From an uncultured Actinomycetes bacterium (GTDB taxonomy: Bacteria; Actinomycetota; Actinomycetes; Nanopelagicales; Nanopelagicaceae): 36,441 bases of DNA. The stretch lies in contig CALEGP010000019.1 in assembly GCA_937876245.1 (NCBI GenBank), positions 1-36,441 on the forward strand, given 5' to 3'. Of this stretch, positions 7,397-15,076 are shown piece by piece. A program made the translations under genes and the position numbers. Each line of letters starts with the position of its first letter. The stretch's first letter is position 1. Below the pieces are notes generated by a model. That model had not been told where the DNA came from. It did no database searches and saw only the letters and a program-made list of their open reading frames with translations.

Positions 7397-8452
7397 ATGC
7401 CTAAGCGTAGTTCCAGCCTCGAACGTGCTCGTTCTCAAGAGGTAACACTTGAAATCTTGCCAGTAAATGCTTTTCAATCATTTAGATGTTTCATGCACGA
7501 CTATCCAGCTCCTGGCGCCCGTTATTGCGTACACATCGAATACGAAATTCACTTGATTCGGAAAGGCTCAGGACACTACAAAATTGGAGACAAGATTGGA
7601 AAGTTTAAGGCGGGCCAAGTTTCGATCGTAGGTTCACGAGTTCCTCACGACTGGGTGAGCGATCTACGTAAAAATCAAATTATTCGTGATCGAGATGTGG
7701 TTATTCAGTTCTCGCGTGAGTGGCTTGAAAAGGTACGTAAGACAATTCCTGAAATCACCGATTTTGAACAACTTTTAGATCAGGCACAGAGAGCAATCAT
7801 CTTTCATGATAAAAGTTCTGCTGCTGCCGGTAAAATTCTGGAAACAATTACTCGCTATTCGGGTATTGAGCAGGTAATGAAACTTATGGAAGTACTGCTA
7901 ATCATGAGCCGCGCCCCGGAAAGTGAACGTGAGTACATTCTTGAAGATCCTTACCAAAACGACAGTGGACCTATGGCACGTCTTGCAGCCGAAAAAGGTG
8001 TTGCATACATATTCAATAACATTGATAAAAAGATTCGATTACAAGATGCTGCCAAAATTTCTTTTATGTCGGATTCACAATTTTCAAGAGTGTTTAAAGA
8101 GGCATCTGGTCTTACTTTTAGCGAAATGATTAGAAAACTACGGATTGAGCATGGCTGCAAACTACTTGGCTCGACCGATCTCTTAATTGCAGCCATCTCA
8201 AAAGATTGTGGATTTTCCAATCTTTCAAACTTTAATCGCCAATTCCTTCGCGAAATGGGCATCACGCCACGAGCTTTTAGAGCGTTAAATCCGAAACTAC
8301 GCGTGGGACTGCTCGAACGAGTATTTGGCCATAAAAATCAACTACTTCAGCAAGCAAAAATCAATGTATATATGGATAAGAACAGCACACAGGTCTCTGA
8401 GTTTATGACCAGGATTCCCTCAAAAAATCGTTTGCGAGAGGGAGAGAATTAG
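7397..8452 (+). CDS. AraC-family transcriptional regulator of the polyol operon
   Basis: About 351 residues. The start is the ATG at 7397, preceded by a strong AGGAGG 5 nt upstream. The N-terminal half contains a cupin-like ligand-binding domain (HIEYEIHLIRKGSGHYKIGD... AGQVSIVGSRVPHDW, about residues 45-90). The C-terminal ~100 residues hold the two helix-turn-helix units of AraC proteins (LQDAAKISFMSDSQFSRVFKEA and AAISKDCGFSNLSNFNRQF), ending GITPRAFR. About 50 extra residues follow. It is divergent from the transporter operon across a 200-bp control region with paired direct repeats, so it very likely activates that operon when a sugar alcohol is bound. The ligand is unknown. Confidence 0.88.
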   Translation: MPKRSSSLERARSQEVTLEILPVNAFQSFRCFMHDYPAPGARYCVHIEYEIHLIRKGSGHYKIGDKIGKFKAGQVSIVGSRVPHDWVSDLRKNQIIRDRDVVIQFSREWLEKVRKTIPEITDFEQLLDQAQRAIIFHDKSSAAAGKILETITRYSGIEQVMKLMEVLLIMSRAPESEREYILEDPYQNDSGPMARLAAEKGVAYIFNNIDKKIRLQDAAKISFMSDSQFSRVFKEASGLTFSEMIRKLRIEHGCKLLGSTDLLIAAISKDCGFSNLSNFNRQFLREMGITPRAFRALNPKLRVGLLERVFGHKNQLLQQAKINVYMDKNSTQVSEFMTRIPSKNRLREGEN

Positions 8453-8745
8453 CGCAAATGCCCTCGCTCATTAAATGAGCGAAGTGCGCGCAAGCCATCG
8501 GATGGCCAGATTGAAATAGATGAAATTGAGCATGGTGTGGCATCCATATGGAAGACCGCATTCGCTGGAGCTCCGACGGCTAGCTTTGCAGCAGTCTTAA
8601 TGACTCCATTATGGGTAACAACAATAACTTTCTTTCCAGGATATTCAGCGACTAACTTCTCTAAAGCTTCTTCAATACGTATGGATGTTTCGTCATAAGA
8701 CTCTCCGCCACCTGGTGCATAGGCAGTTGAGTTAAGCCAAGCCAA
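8449..8745 (-). pseudogene. C-terminal fragment of a histidine phosphatase (RNase H/phosphatase-like)
   Basis: About 98 residues that align end to end with the last part of the intact fusion gene at 21025-22104: GGESYDET, KVIVVTHNGVIK with the second catalytic His, VFHMDATPCSISSI, and DGLRALRSFNERGHLR. The two are clearly diverged (roughly half the residues identical by eye), so this is not a recent duplication. The RHG phosphatase motif and all of RNase H are missing. Homology stops at about 8740, where the sequence passes into an EamA gene (next entry). Its stop overlaps the convergent AraC gene by 4 nt. It is probably a decaying scar of recombination. Confidence 0.75.
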
Positions 8746-9128
8746 TTTACCTTCGAATACTTCTCGTTGAGAACGATTACAGCCAAGATCACAGCAAGTG
8801 GCATGCTGAGTTTATCTATCGGAGCGATTTTAGAAATGCTTCCAATTTGAATTGCTTTGAAATAGAAGAGCCATGAGACGGCGCCTGCAATCCCTGAGGC
8901 ACCTATCCAAAATAGAGGCCATCCTCTGACATGTAAGACTTTTGTGCTCAATCCAGAGATAACAAGAACTCCAACTAGAAATCCAGTCATGACAAGACTT
9001 CTAATCGTTGTCGCTACTGTGGAATCAATTCCGCTATTTCCGCTCAACCCAACTTTTCCGAAAATCGCCACAAGAGAAGCGGCTACCGCAGAGATCAATG
9101 CGTATATCAACCAACGGTAATCTGTCAT
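8661..9128 (-). pseudogene. 3'-truncated EamA-family small membrane transporter
   Basis: The first ~127 residues (MTDYRWLIYALISAVAASLVAIFGKVGLSG... YFKAIQIGSISKIAPIDKLS... VLNEKYSKVNWLG) are a single-EamA-domain transporter with four predicted helices. The final helix expected after NWLG is absent. Instead the frame runs into the phosphatase fragment and gives a meaningless tail, so homology ends near 8741. TATACT lies exactly 6 nt before the ATG, giving a good leaderless promoter that abuts the rnpB 3'-end repeat D. Ligand unknown. It may still be expressed but is likely inactive. Confidence 0.7.
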
Positions 9129-9138
9129 TTACTGAGTA

Positions 9139-9164
9139 TAAAGAAGAGTCGCCCTATAAGCCGA
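9139..9164 (-). repeat. rnpB 3'-end direct repeat, copy D (att-like)
   Basis: A further copy of the last ~25 nt of rnpB in the same orientation, identical to A and B up to CCG and then diverging. It carries the TAAAGAAG edge shared by A and B. It lies about 185 bp left of rnpB2, as B lies about 150 bp left of rnpB1. Confidence 0.75.
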
Positions 9165-9348
9165 AGAAGTTGATCTCTTCAGATCGAAATTACTAAGTTG
9201 TTTGCAGCTGAAACTTGCCCATAAAACTGCCCATATTTGCCCATCGATTCCCCATAAAAACATTCAAATCTGCGACAGGTTATGTAACAACTTGTACAAC
9301 CAAAATGCAGAAAGGTGAGCGCAGTTTTAACCTGCGCCCACCTAATTG
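9165..9348. other. Short non-coding module between repeat D and rnpB2, with phased TGCCCAT repeats
   Basis: No credible gene. TGCCCAT occurs at 9216, 9228 and 9238, with a CCCCAT variant at 9250; steps of 12, 10 and about 11 bp put all on one face of the helix. Next comes CTGCGACAGGTTATGTAACA with the palindromic TTGTACAA (9292-9299), then the hairpin. GATTCCCCATAAAAACA (9246-9262) recurs with one mismatch at 142-158, just right of repeat A. Module order matches 1026-1176. Tyrosine-recombinase arm sites are the best guess (inference). Confidence 0.55.
9314..9342 (-). terminator. Hairpin downstream of rnpB2
   Basis: An 11-bp stem (GGTGAGCGCAG/CTGCGCCCACC, one G-U pair on the minus strand) and a 7-nt loop, directly after the rnpB2 3' end. 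It has the same position as the rnpB1 hairpin, with a compensating base-pair difference. Confidence 0.6.
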
Positions 9349-9349
9349 A

Positions 9350-9709
9350 AAGAAGAGTCGCCCTATAAGCCGGATCCTGTGTTTCTTGCGAAACGATCAC
9401 CATCCATCTAGATCTGCCATTGCTAACAGATTCAAGCAACCTACCTGATGACTAGAGCGAGCAGCTCTCAAGCGCCATCTTTTTGGTCTTGCTCCAAGTG
9501 GGGTTTACCTAGCCAATTACATCACTGCAATTGCTGGTGGTCTCTTACACCACCGTTTCATCCTTACCGTTATTGCTAACGGCGGTTTATTTTCTGTGGC
9601 ACTTATCCCGCGGATTGCTCCGGGTGGCTGTTAGCCACCACTTTGCTCTTCGGAGTCCGGACTTTCCTCGGTGTATTTCTACAACGCGGTGATCCGGGCG
9701 ACTCTTCTT
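9350..9709 (-). ncRNA. rnpB: RNase P RNA, copy 2
   Basis: A second complete type-A RNase P RNA. On the minus strand it has GAGGAAAGTCCGGAC, GGTGGCTAACAGCCACC, GCCACAGAAAATAAACCGCC, GTGTAAGAGACCACCAGC, GTAAACCCCACT, AGATGGATGG, ACAGGATCCGGCTTAT and the closing GGGCGACTC. Helix P1 can extend to 14 bp because AAGAAGAGTCGCCC starts the RNA and GGGCGACTCTTCTT ends it. Many differences from copy 1 keep helices paired: GGTGGGCGTTACCCACC there becomes GGTGGCTGTTAGCCACC here in plus-strand reading. Both copies therefore look functional. Its 5' flank also overlaps the spurious upstream extension of the hutG frame. Confidence 0.93.
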
Positions 9710-9715
9710 GCGACT

Positions 9716-9721
9716 AGCCTA
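9716..9721 (-). promoter_or_regulatory. Probable -10 box for rnpB2
   Basis: TAGGCT on the minus strand, exactly 6 nt before the first base of the extended P1 helix (9709). The -35 region is weak. This promoter shares a 41-bp gap with the divergent hutG start. Confidence 0.5.
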
Positions 9722-9736
9722 TCGAATTAACACCGT

Positions 9737-9742
9737 TACCAT
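9737..9742 (+). promoter_or_regulatory. Possible -10 box for leaderless hutG
   Basis: TACCAT ends 7 nt before the GTG at 9750, and no Shine-Dalgarno sequence is present. This resembles the other apparently leaderless starts in the window, but no -35 was found. Confidence 0.35.
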
Positions 9743-9749
9743 ATGTAAT

Positions 9750-10661
9750 GTGAATGAAGCTAAATTTCCTACTGACCCGAACTGGCCTCGGGCCAACTCG
9801 CTATTTGCCGGGGAGCGTTCCTCTTCTGACTCCGTTGCTGATTTTGCCCTGATCGGAATCCCTGCCCATGAAACTTCTCTTTCGGCGACTAATGCACATT
9901 TAACTCCAACTGCCATCCGAGAAGCGTTAGCCAGATATTCAACCTTCACAATTTCTGGCAATATTGATCTTCGGAATTTGTCATGCGCAGATTTAGGCGA
10001 CGTTCCGTCACCTGATGGGGCTGGAGGTGAAGTTAAAGTTGCTGCCGCGCTTTCTGGGTTGCTAGGGAAACATAAAATGATTGTTGCCCTCGGTGGTGAC
10101 AATTCAATCACCTATTCGGTAGCGGCTGGCCTCTGGCCGGACTTATCAAAAATTGGATTGATAACTTTTGATGCCCACCATGATTTACGAGATGGTAATT
10201 CAAATGGTTCTCCGGTCTGGCGACTGATTCAGGCAGGACTACCAGGTACAAATATTGTGCAGATTGGAATTGCTGACTTTGCAAATAGCGCAGAATATTC
10301 CAAACGGGCAGTCGAATCTGGAATCACCGTTATCTCAAGAGAAGAGATGCGCGATAATTCGATTGTCAATATTGTGAAGCGCGCTTTAGAAATTGCTGGA
10401 GCAAATGGCCGAGAGATTTATGTTGACTTGGATGTCGATGTTTGCGATCGCTCCGTCGCACCCGCTTGTCCTGCTTCACTGCCCGGGGGAATTTCTGCCG
10501 ATGAAATTCGGCAAGCCACGCGCCTTGTTGCTAGTGACAAGAGAGTTCGGGCAATCGATATAACAGAAATCGATTCGAGCATGGACACTCCCGACCAAAG
10601 GACTATCCGTTTGGCGGCGCTTCTAGTCTTAGAAGCTGCGGCCGGACTATCTTCTCGTTAA
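9750..10661 (+). CDS. hutG: Formiminoglutamase (arginase/agmatinase family), histidine degradation
   Basis: About 303 residues from the GTG at 9750; the longer frame from 9708 would run into rnpB2. This is an arginase-superfamily hydrolase of the binuclear manganese type. It probably hydrolyses N-formimino-glutamate to glutamate and formamide as the last step of the Hut pathway. Visible metal motifs are FDAHHD (about residue 140) and VDLDVDVCD (about 225). The first motif reads GGDNS instead of GGDHS, so one usual His ligand is Asn (see findings). The genomic link to hutU, hutI and hutH supports this function over arginase or agmatinase. The gene is convergent with hutH, and their stops overlap by 4 nt. 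Confidence 0.82.
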   Translation: MNEAKFPTDPNWPRANSLFAGERSSSDSVADFALIGIPAHETSLSATNAHLTPTAIREALARYSTFTISGNIDLRNLSCADLGDVPSPDGAGGEVKVAAALSGLLGKHKMIVALGGDNSITYSVAAGLWPDLSKIGLITFDAHHDLRDGNSNGSPVWRLIQAGLPGTNIVQIGIADFANSAEYSKRAVESGITVISREEMRDNSIVNIVKRALEIAGANGREIYVDLDVDVCDRSVAPACPASLPGGISADEIRQATRLVASDKRVRAIDITEIDSSMDTPDQRTIRLAALLVLEAAAGLSSR

Positions 10662-12184
10662 ATTAAATCAGGCAATAATTCTCGGGCAGCTTTTGAAATC
10701 TCACCGCTAGCCACTAATACAAAAGCTGCTTCCAGTTCTGGGGATAAGAATCTATCCGGCCCAATTCCCGCAACTTTGGTACGAAGTTTCTTTATTACAT
10801 TACCTGTCGCAGGTGATGGCTCTAATCCCACGCGCATTTCAATTGCCCGTGCTGAGGTGACAAGTTCGATGGCTAATATCCTTGCTAAGTTTTCGACAAC
10901 TTTGCGAAGTTTTCGTGCCGCTGCCCAACCCATAGAAACGTGATCTTCTTGCATCCCTGAGCTCGGGATTGAATCGATACTCGCAGGTGTCGAAAGTCTT
11001 TTATTTTCACTAACCAATCCTGCTTGCGTGTATTGGGCAATCATTAAGCCTGAATCAACTCCAGGATCATGTGCCAAGAATGGGGCCAATCCTGCTGATC
11101 TATTTTGATCAAGAGCGCGATCAGTACGTCGTTCCGCAATAGAACCAAGATCAGTCGCAGCTATCGCCAAGAAATCTAAGACATAGCCCACTGGCGCGCC
11201 ATGAAAGTTTCCATTTGATTGAACTCGCCCATCGGGCAATACGACGGGATTATCTATTGCGCTTGCTAATTCACGTGAGGCAATAGTTGATGCGTAATCA
11301 ATTGTGTCGCGTACTGCTCCTGCAACCTGTGGCGCGCACCGAAGTGAATATGCATCTTGAACTCTCGAATCATTTTCTCGATGTGATGCGACCAAACCAG
11401 AATTCTTTAGAAGTGAGAATATATTTGATGCACTTACGGCCTGACCAATTTGAGGTCGCAGTGGTGCATGAAGTTCCGGAGCGAATACTTGGTCAGTTCC
11501 AAGCAGTCCCTCGATACTCATTGCCGCCGTAATGTCGGCTACGGTTGCCAGTTGATATAAATCTGAACATGCCATGATCAACATGCCAAGCATTCCTTCG
11601 GTGCCGTTAATTAAGGCAAGACCTTCTTTTGCTTCAAGCTCAATAGGTTTTAGGCCAGCACTCGTTAGGGCTTGCATCGCCGACATCTCAACTCCCTGAG
11701 CATCATGAACCATTCCTTCGCCCATAATTGCTAAGGCGCAATGTGAAAGTGGAGCAAGATCACCGCTGCATCCCAATGAACCAAACTCTGGAACAATTGG
11801 CGTGATTCCAGAATTTAAATAGTCCGCATATTGCTGGGCTAGTTGTACTCGAACGCCAGTACGACCCGTAGCCATCGTCTTAAGTCTCAAAAACATCAAG
11901 GCACGAACAACTTCTCGTTCGACTGCCGGGCCGATTCCTGCGGCATGCGACCTAATTAAAGACTTCTGCAACTGGGAACGATCTTTCACATCGATGTGAC
12001 GATTAGCAAGAGCCCCAAAACCGGTAGAAACACCATAAACGGGAGTATTGCCAGCGGCATAGCCATCAATAAATTCTCGCGAAGTATTTATGGCAGCGAT
12101 AGATTCGCTGGAGAGCTCAACTTTTGCGCCAAATCTTGCAACATCTATAACATCTTCAAAACTCACTCCCGAAGTCGAGAGCAT
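10658..12184 (-). CDS. hutH: Histidine ammonia-lyase
   Basis: 508 residues from the ATG at 12184, chosen because AGGA lies 5 nt before it; an upstream in-frame ATG at 12211 would overlap hutI by 20 nt. It deaminates L-histidine to urocanate and ammonia in the cytoplasm. The family motif is GSLGCSGDLAPLSH (about 135-148); the middle triad makes the MIO cofactor and reads Cys-Ser-Gly instead of the common Ala-Ser-Gly. From memory the PAL/histidase signature allows Cys here, so activity is expected. The catalytic Tyr loop NTPVYGVSTGFG is intact. The C-terminal half also matches the family (DNPVV, QDHVSMG-type EDHVSMGWAA). It is the last gene of the transporter-hutU-hutI-hutH run. Confidence 0.95.
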   Translation of the reverse strand: MLSTSGVSFEDVIDVARFGAKVELSSESIAAINTSREFIDGYAAGNTPVYGVSTGFGALANRHIDVKDRSQLQKSLIRSHAAGIGPAVEREVVRALMFLRLKTMATGRTGVRVQLAQQYADYLNSGITPIVPEFGSLGCSGDLAPLSHCALAIMGEGMVHDAQGVEMSAMQALTSAGLKPIELEAKEGLALINGTEGMLGMLIMACSDLYQLATVADITAAMSIEGLLGTDQVFAPELHAPLRPQIGQAVSASNIFSLLKNSGLVASHRENDSRVQDAYSLRCAPQVAGAVRDTIDYASTIASRELASAIDNPVVLPDGRVQSNGNFHGAPVGYVLDFLAIAATDLGSIAERRTDRALDQNRSAGLAPFLAHDPGVDSGLMIAQYTQAGLVSENKRLSTPASIDSIPSSGMQEDHVSMGWAAARKLRKVVENLARILAIELVTSARAIEMRVGLEPSPATGNVIKKLRTKVAGIGPDRFLSPELEAAFVLVASGEISKAARELLPDLI

Positions 12185-12191
12185 GACAGTC

Positions 12192-13367
12192 CTATTTAAT
12201 TTTGAGGCCATCTCGCCACACCTGTTCTACTAAATTAACTCCCGGGCGATATGCCAAGTGAATATACGAATCTGCGCTGAGAATGGAGAAGTCGGCACGA
12301 GCTCCTTCTCCTAAGTGACCCACGTCATCACGAAGCAGAGCTTTTGCGCCACCCATCGTTGCCGACCAGAGAGCTTGTTCTGGCGAGAAGTGCATTTCCC
12401 GTACCGCAATCGCAATCACGAAGGGCATGTTAGTTGTGTATGAACTTCCTGGGTTGCAATCTGAAGCCAGAGCAACCTTGATGCTGGCTTCAAGCAAAGG
12501 ACGAACATCTGGATACTTTGAAAGAGTTGAAAATTCAGCTCCGGGTAAAAGTGTTGCCACCGTACTGGAAGTTGAGAGCGCTTCAATATCTTTTTCACTT
12601 ACATGAGAGACATGATCCACTGAAGCCACGCCGAGCTCGACACCCAGGCGCACACCCTGTCCCTCCTGTATTTGATTTGCATGTAGGCGAGGCAGTAAAC
12701 CTCGCGCCATTCCTGCTTTTAAAATTGTGCGAGCATCTTCTGCAGAAAATGCGCCTTTGTCACAAAAAACATCAATCCATTTAGAGAATGGAAGGGCGGC
12801 TTCAAGCATCGGGCCGCAAACTAAATCCACATAATCTTTAGGGTTCTTTTTATATTCAACAGGAACAACGTGAGCACCGAGAAAAGTAGTCTCCTCCGTA
12901 AAGCCACGAGCAATCTCAAGTGATCTGCGCTCATCTTCGACAGTTAACCCATATCCGGACTTACATTCAATCGTGGTCGTACCACTGGCATGAGCTTCGA
13001 CAAATAAGGATTTTGCATTAGAGCGTAACGCTTCATCACTGGCCGCTCGCGTTTTTTCAACCGTAAGAGCTATGCCTCCTGATGTGTAGCTCTCGCCCAG
13101 CATTCGTGCGCGAAATTCTTTGCTGCGATCCCCCGCAAAAATCATATGAGTATGGCTATCGACGAAACCAGGAATTATCGTTTTACCCTGAGCATCAATC
13201 TTCTTCTTGATGTGGTGGATTGGCGCCTGGTCATCTGGTCCAGCCCAGGCAATAACTCCATCTTCAATTAGAAAAGATGCCCTCTCGATAAGGCCTAATT
13301 TCGTGCCATCATGCTCTGGATCATTGGTGACAAGTTGCCCAATATTGTGGACCAGTGTGCTTGTCAT
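12192..13367 (-). CDS. hutI: Imidazolonepropionase
   Basis: 391 residues, amidohydrolase superfamily. It opens the imidazolone ring of 4-imidazolone-5-propionate to give N-formimino-glutamate. The metal-binding HxH lies in [18 protein letters not shown] (about residue 70). Downstream ligands are in [27 protein letters not shown] and SDCNPGS. Length is normal for the family (about 400). Its ATG overlaps the hutU stop as ATGA, and hutH follows 7 nt after its stop. All three steps to formiminoglutamate are therefore translated from one message. Confidence 0.95.
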   Translation of the reverse strand: MTSTLVHNIGQLVTNDPEHDGTKLGLIERASFLIEDGVIAWAGPDDQAPIHHIKKKIDAQGKTIIPGFVDSHTHMIFAGDRSKEFRARMLGESYTSGGIALTVEKTRAASDEALRSNAKSLFVEAHASGTTTIECKSGYGLTVEDERRSLEIARGFTEETTFLGAHVVPVEYKKNPKDYVDLVCGPMLEAALPFSKWIDVFCDKGAFSAEDARTILKAGMARGLLPRLHANQIQEGQGVRLGVELGVASVDHVSHVSEKDIEALSTSSTVATLLPGAEFSTLSKYPDVRPLLEASIKVALASDCNPGSSYTTNMPFVIAIAVREMHFSPEQALWSATMGGAKALLRDDVGHLGEGARADFSILSADSYIHLAYRPGVNLVEQVWRDGLKIK

Positions 13368-15034
13368 TCAATATCCAACATTGGAACATGAACATGGCGC
13401 TCTTTTGCAGTTTCGATTGCGTGGTCATATCCGGCATCCGCATGACGAATGACTCCCATCCCCGGATCATTGCTAAGCACTCGAGCAAGTTTCTGAGCAG
13501 CTAGTTTTGTGCCATCTGCGACTGAAACCTGACCAGCGTGCATTGAACGTCCCATCCCGACTCCACCGCCATGATGCAGAGAGACCCATGATGCTCCTGA
13601 TGAAATATTTACCATGGCATTCAAAAGTGGCCAATCTGCAATTGCATCAGACCCATCTAACATTGATTCAGTTTCTCGATATGGTGACGCAACCGAGCCA
13701 CAATCTAGGTGGTCTCGGCCAATAACAATTGGCGCCGACACTTCGCCCTTTGCGACTAGGTCATTAAATGCCAGCCCAGCTCTGTCACGTTCGCCGTATC
13801 CGAGCCAACAGATTCGCGCTGGTAATCCTTGAAAGGCCACTTTCTCCTGCGCCATTGTTATCCAACGATGCAAGCCTTCATTTTCTGGAAAGAGATCTAG
13901 AACGGCTTTATCGGTGCGATAAATATCTTTTGGATCACCAGAAAGTGCAACCCATCTAAAAGGTCCCTTTCCTTCGCAGAAAAGTGGGCGGATGTAGGCA
14001 GGGACAAAGCCTGGGAATGCAAATGCTCGGCTGTATCCACCTTGGCGAGCTTCGTCGCGAATTGAATTTCCGTAGTCAAATACTTCTGCCCCTTTGTCTA
14101 GGAAACCAACCATAGCTTCAACGTGCTTGGCCATCGATTCTTTTGCGCGCTTTGTGAAATCTTCTGGCTTGTCCTTCGCCAGTTGTTCAGCTTCATGTAC
14201 ATCAACCCCAATTGGAATATAGGAGAATGGATCATGAGCAGATGTTTGATCAGTAACAATATCAATCGGAACGTCCATCGAAAGCAGTAGGGGAAATAAT
14301 TCTGCAGCATTTCCTTCAAGACCTACCGAGAGCGGACGACGATCGCTCTTTGCTTTCAATACTCGAGCAATTGCATCATCTAGGTTATCTGCTATCTCGT
14401 CCAAGTATCTAGTTTCGATTCGCTTCTCCAGTCGCGTCTTATCAACGTCGATAATTAAACAGACACCACCATTCATGGTTATTGCCAGAGGCTGGGCACC
14501 GCCCATTCCGCCGCAACCACCCGTCAGAGTTAGAGTTCCCTGAAGTGTGCCATTAAATCTTTTTGCAGCTACGGCAGCAAATGTTTCATATGTTCCTTGC
14601 AAAATTCCCTGCGTACCAATATAAATCCAAGATCCTGCCGTCATCTGGCCATACATTGTCAGTCCAAGATGCTCGAGGCGGCGAAATTCTGGCCAGTTAG
14701 CCCAATCTCCGACAAGATTTGAGTTTGCGATCAATACTCGGGGCGCCCATTCATGTGTTTGAAATACGCCAACGGGCTTGCCGGACTGCACCAAAAGAGT
14801 CTCGTCATCATTCAAGTTTGTAAGACTTTTAACGATGGCATCAAATGACGGCCAGTTACGCGCTGCCTTTCCAGTTCCGCCATAGACAACAAGTTTTTCC
14901 GGATGTTCAGCAACGGCTGGATCCAAGTTGTTGTGAAGCATGCGGATTGCGGCCTCTTGACCCCAGCCTTTAGCCGTTAAGTTTGAGCCAGTTGCTGCTC
15001 GTAGAACTCGGGACGAATAATTTGGATCGCTCAT
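13364..15034 (-). CDS. hutU: Urocanate hydratase (urocanase)
   Basis: 556 residues from the ATG at 15034 (MSDPNYSS), the usual family length. An in-frame ATG at 15073, 3 nt after the upstream ATPase stop, would add 13 residues and cannot be excluded. It converts urocanate to imidazolonepropionate with tightly bound NAD. Highly conserved blocks are present: [66 protein letters not shown] (NAD site), [21 protein letters not shown] with the active-site Cys region, and [16 protein letters not shown]. The match to actinobacterial urocanases is nearly continuous. It lies in the same run as the peptide-type transporter. Confidence 0.96.
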   Translation of the reverse strand: MSDPNYSSRVLRAATGSNLTAKGWGQEAAIRMLHNNLDPAVAEHPEKLVVYGGTGKAARNWPSFDAIVKSLTNLNDDETLLVQSGKPVGVFQTHEWAPRVLIANSNLVGDWANWPEFRRLEHLGLTMYGQMTAGSWIYIGTQGILQGTYETFAAVAAKRFNGTLQGTLTLTGGCGGMGGAQPLAITMNGGVCLIIDVDKTRLEKRIETRYLDEIADNLDDAIARVLKAKSDRRPLSVGLEGNAAELFPLLLSMDVPIDIVTDQTSAHDPFSYIPIGVDVHEAEQLAKDKPEDFTKRAKESMAKHVEAMVGFLDKGAEVFDYGNSIRDEARQGGYSRAFAFPGFVPAYIRPLFCEGKGPFRWVALSGDPKDIYRTDKAVLDLFPENEGLHRWITMAQEKVAFQGLPARICWLGYGERDRAGLAFNDLVAKGEVSAPIVIGRDHLDCGSVASPYRETESMLDGSDAIADWPLLNAMVNISSGASWVSLHHGGGVGMGRSMHAGQVSVADGTKLAAQKLARVLSNDPGMGVIRHADAGYDHAIETAKERHVHVPMLDIE

Positions 15035-15076
15035 TTGGTGAGAATATCGTGCCTTCAAGGCGATTGAAAGCATGGT

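Noticed and set aside
9179-9439. Minus-strand frame running from rnpB2 into the repeat module, resembling the frame at 1043-1294
   Set aside because: The similarity comes from homologous non-coding RNA and repeat sequence; there is no start signal or protein-like composition.
1-9709. Insertion sequence or transposon ends
   Set aside because: No transposase, no terminal inverted repeats and no short target duplication; the repeats are direct copies of an RNA gene end.
9708-9749. Longer hutG start (TTG at 9708)
   Set aside because: It would overlap the first bases of rnpB2 and add residues that family members lack; the GTG at 9750 gives the normal length.
9719-10111. 130-residue minus-strand frame opposite hutG
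   Set aside because: An antisense shadow of a well-conserved arginase-family gene with no recognisable motif of its own.
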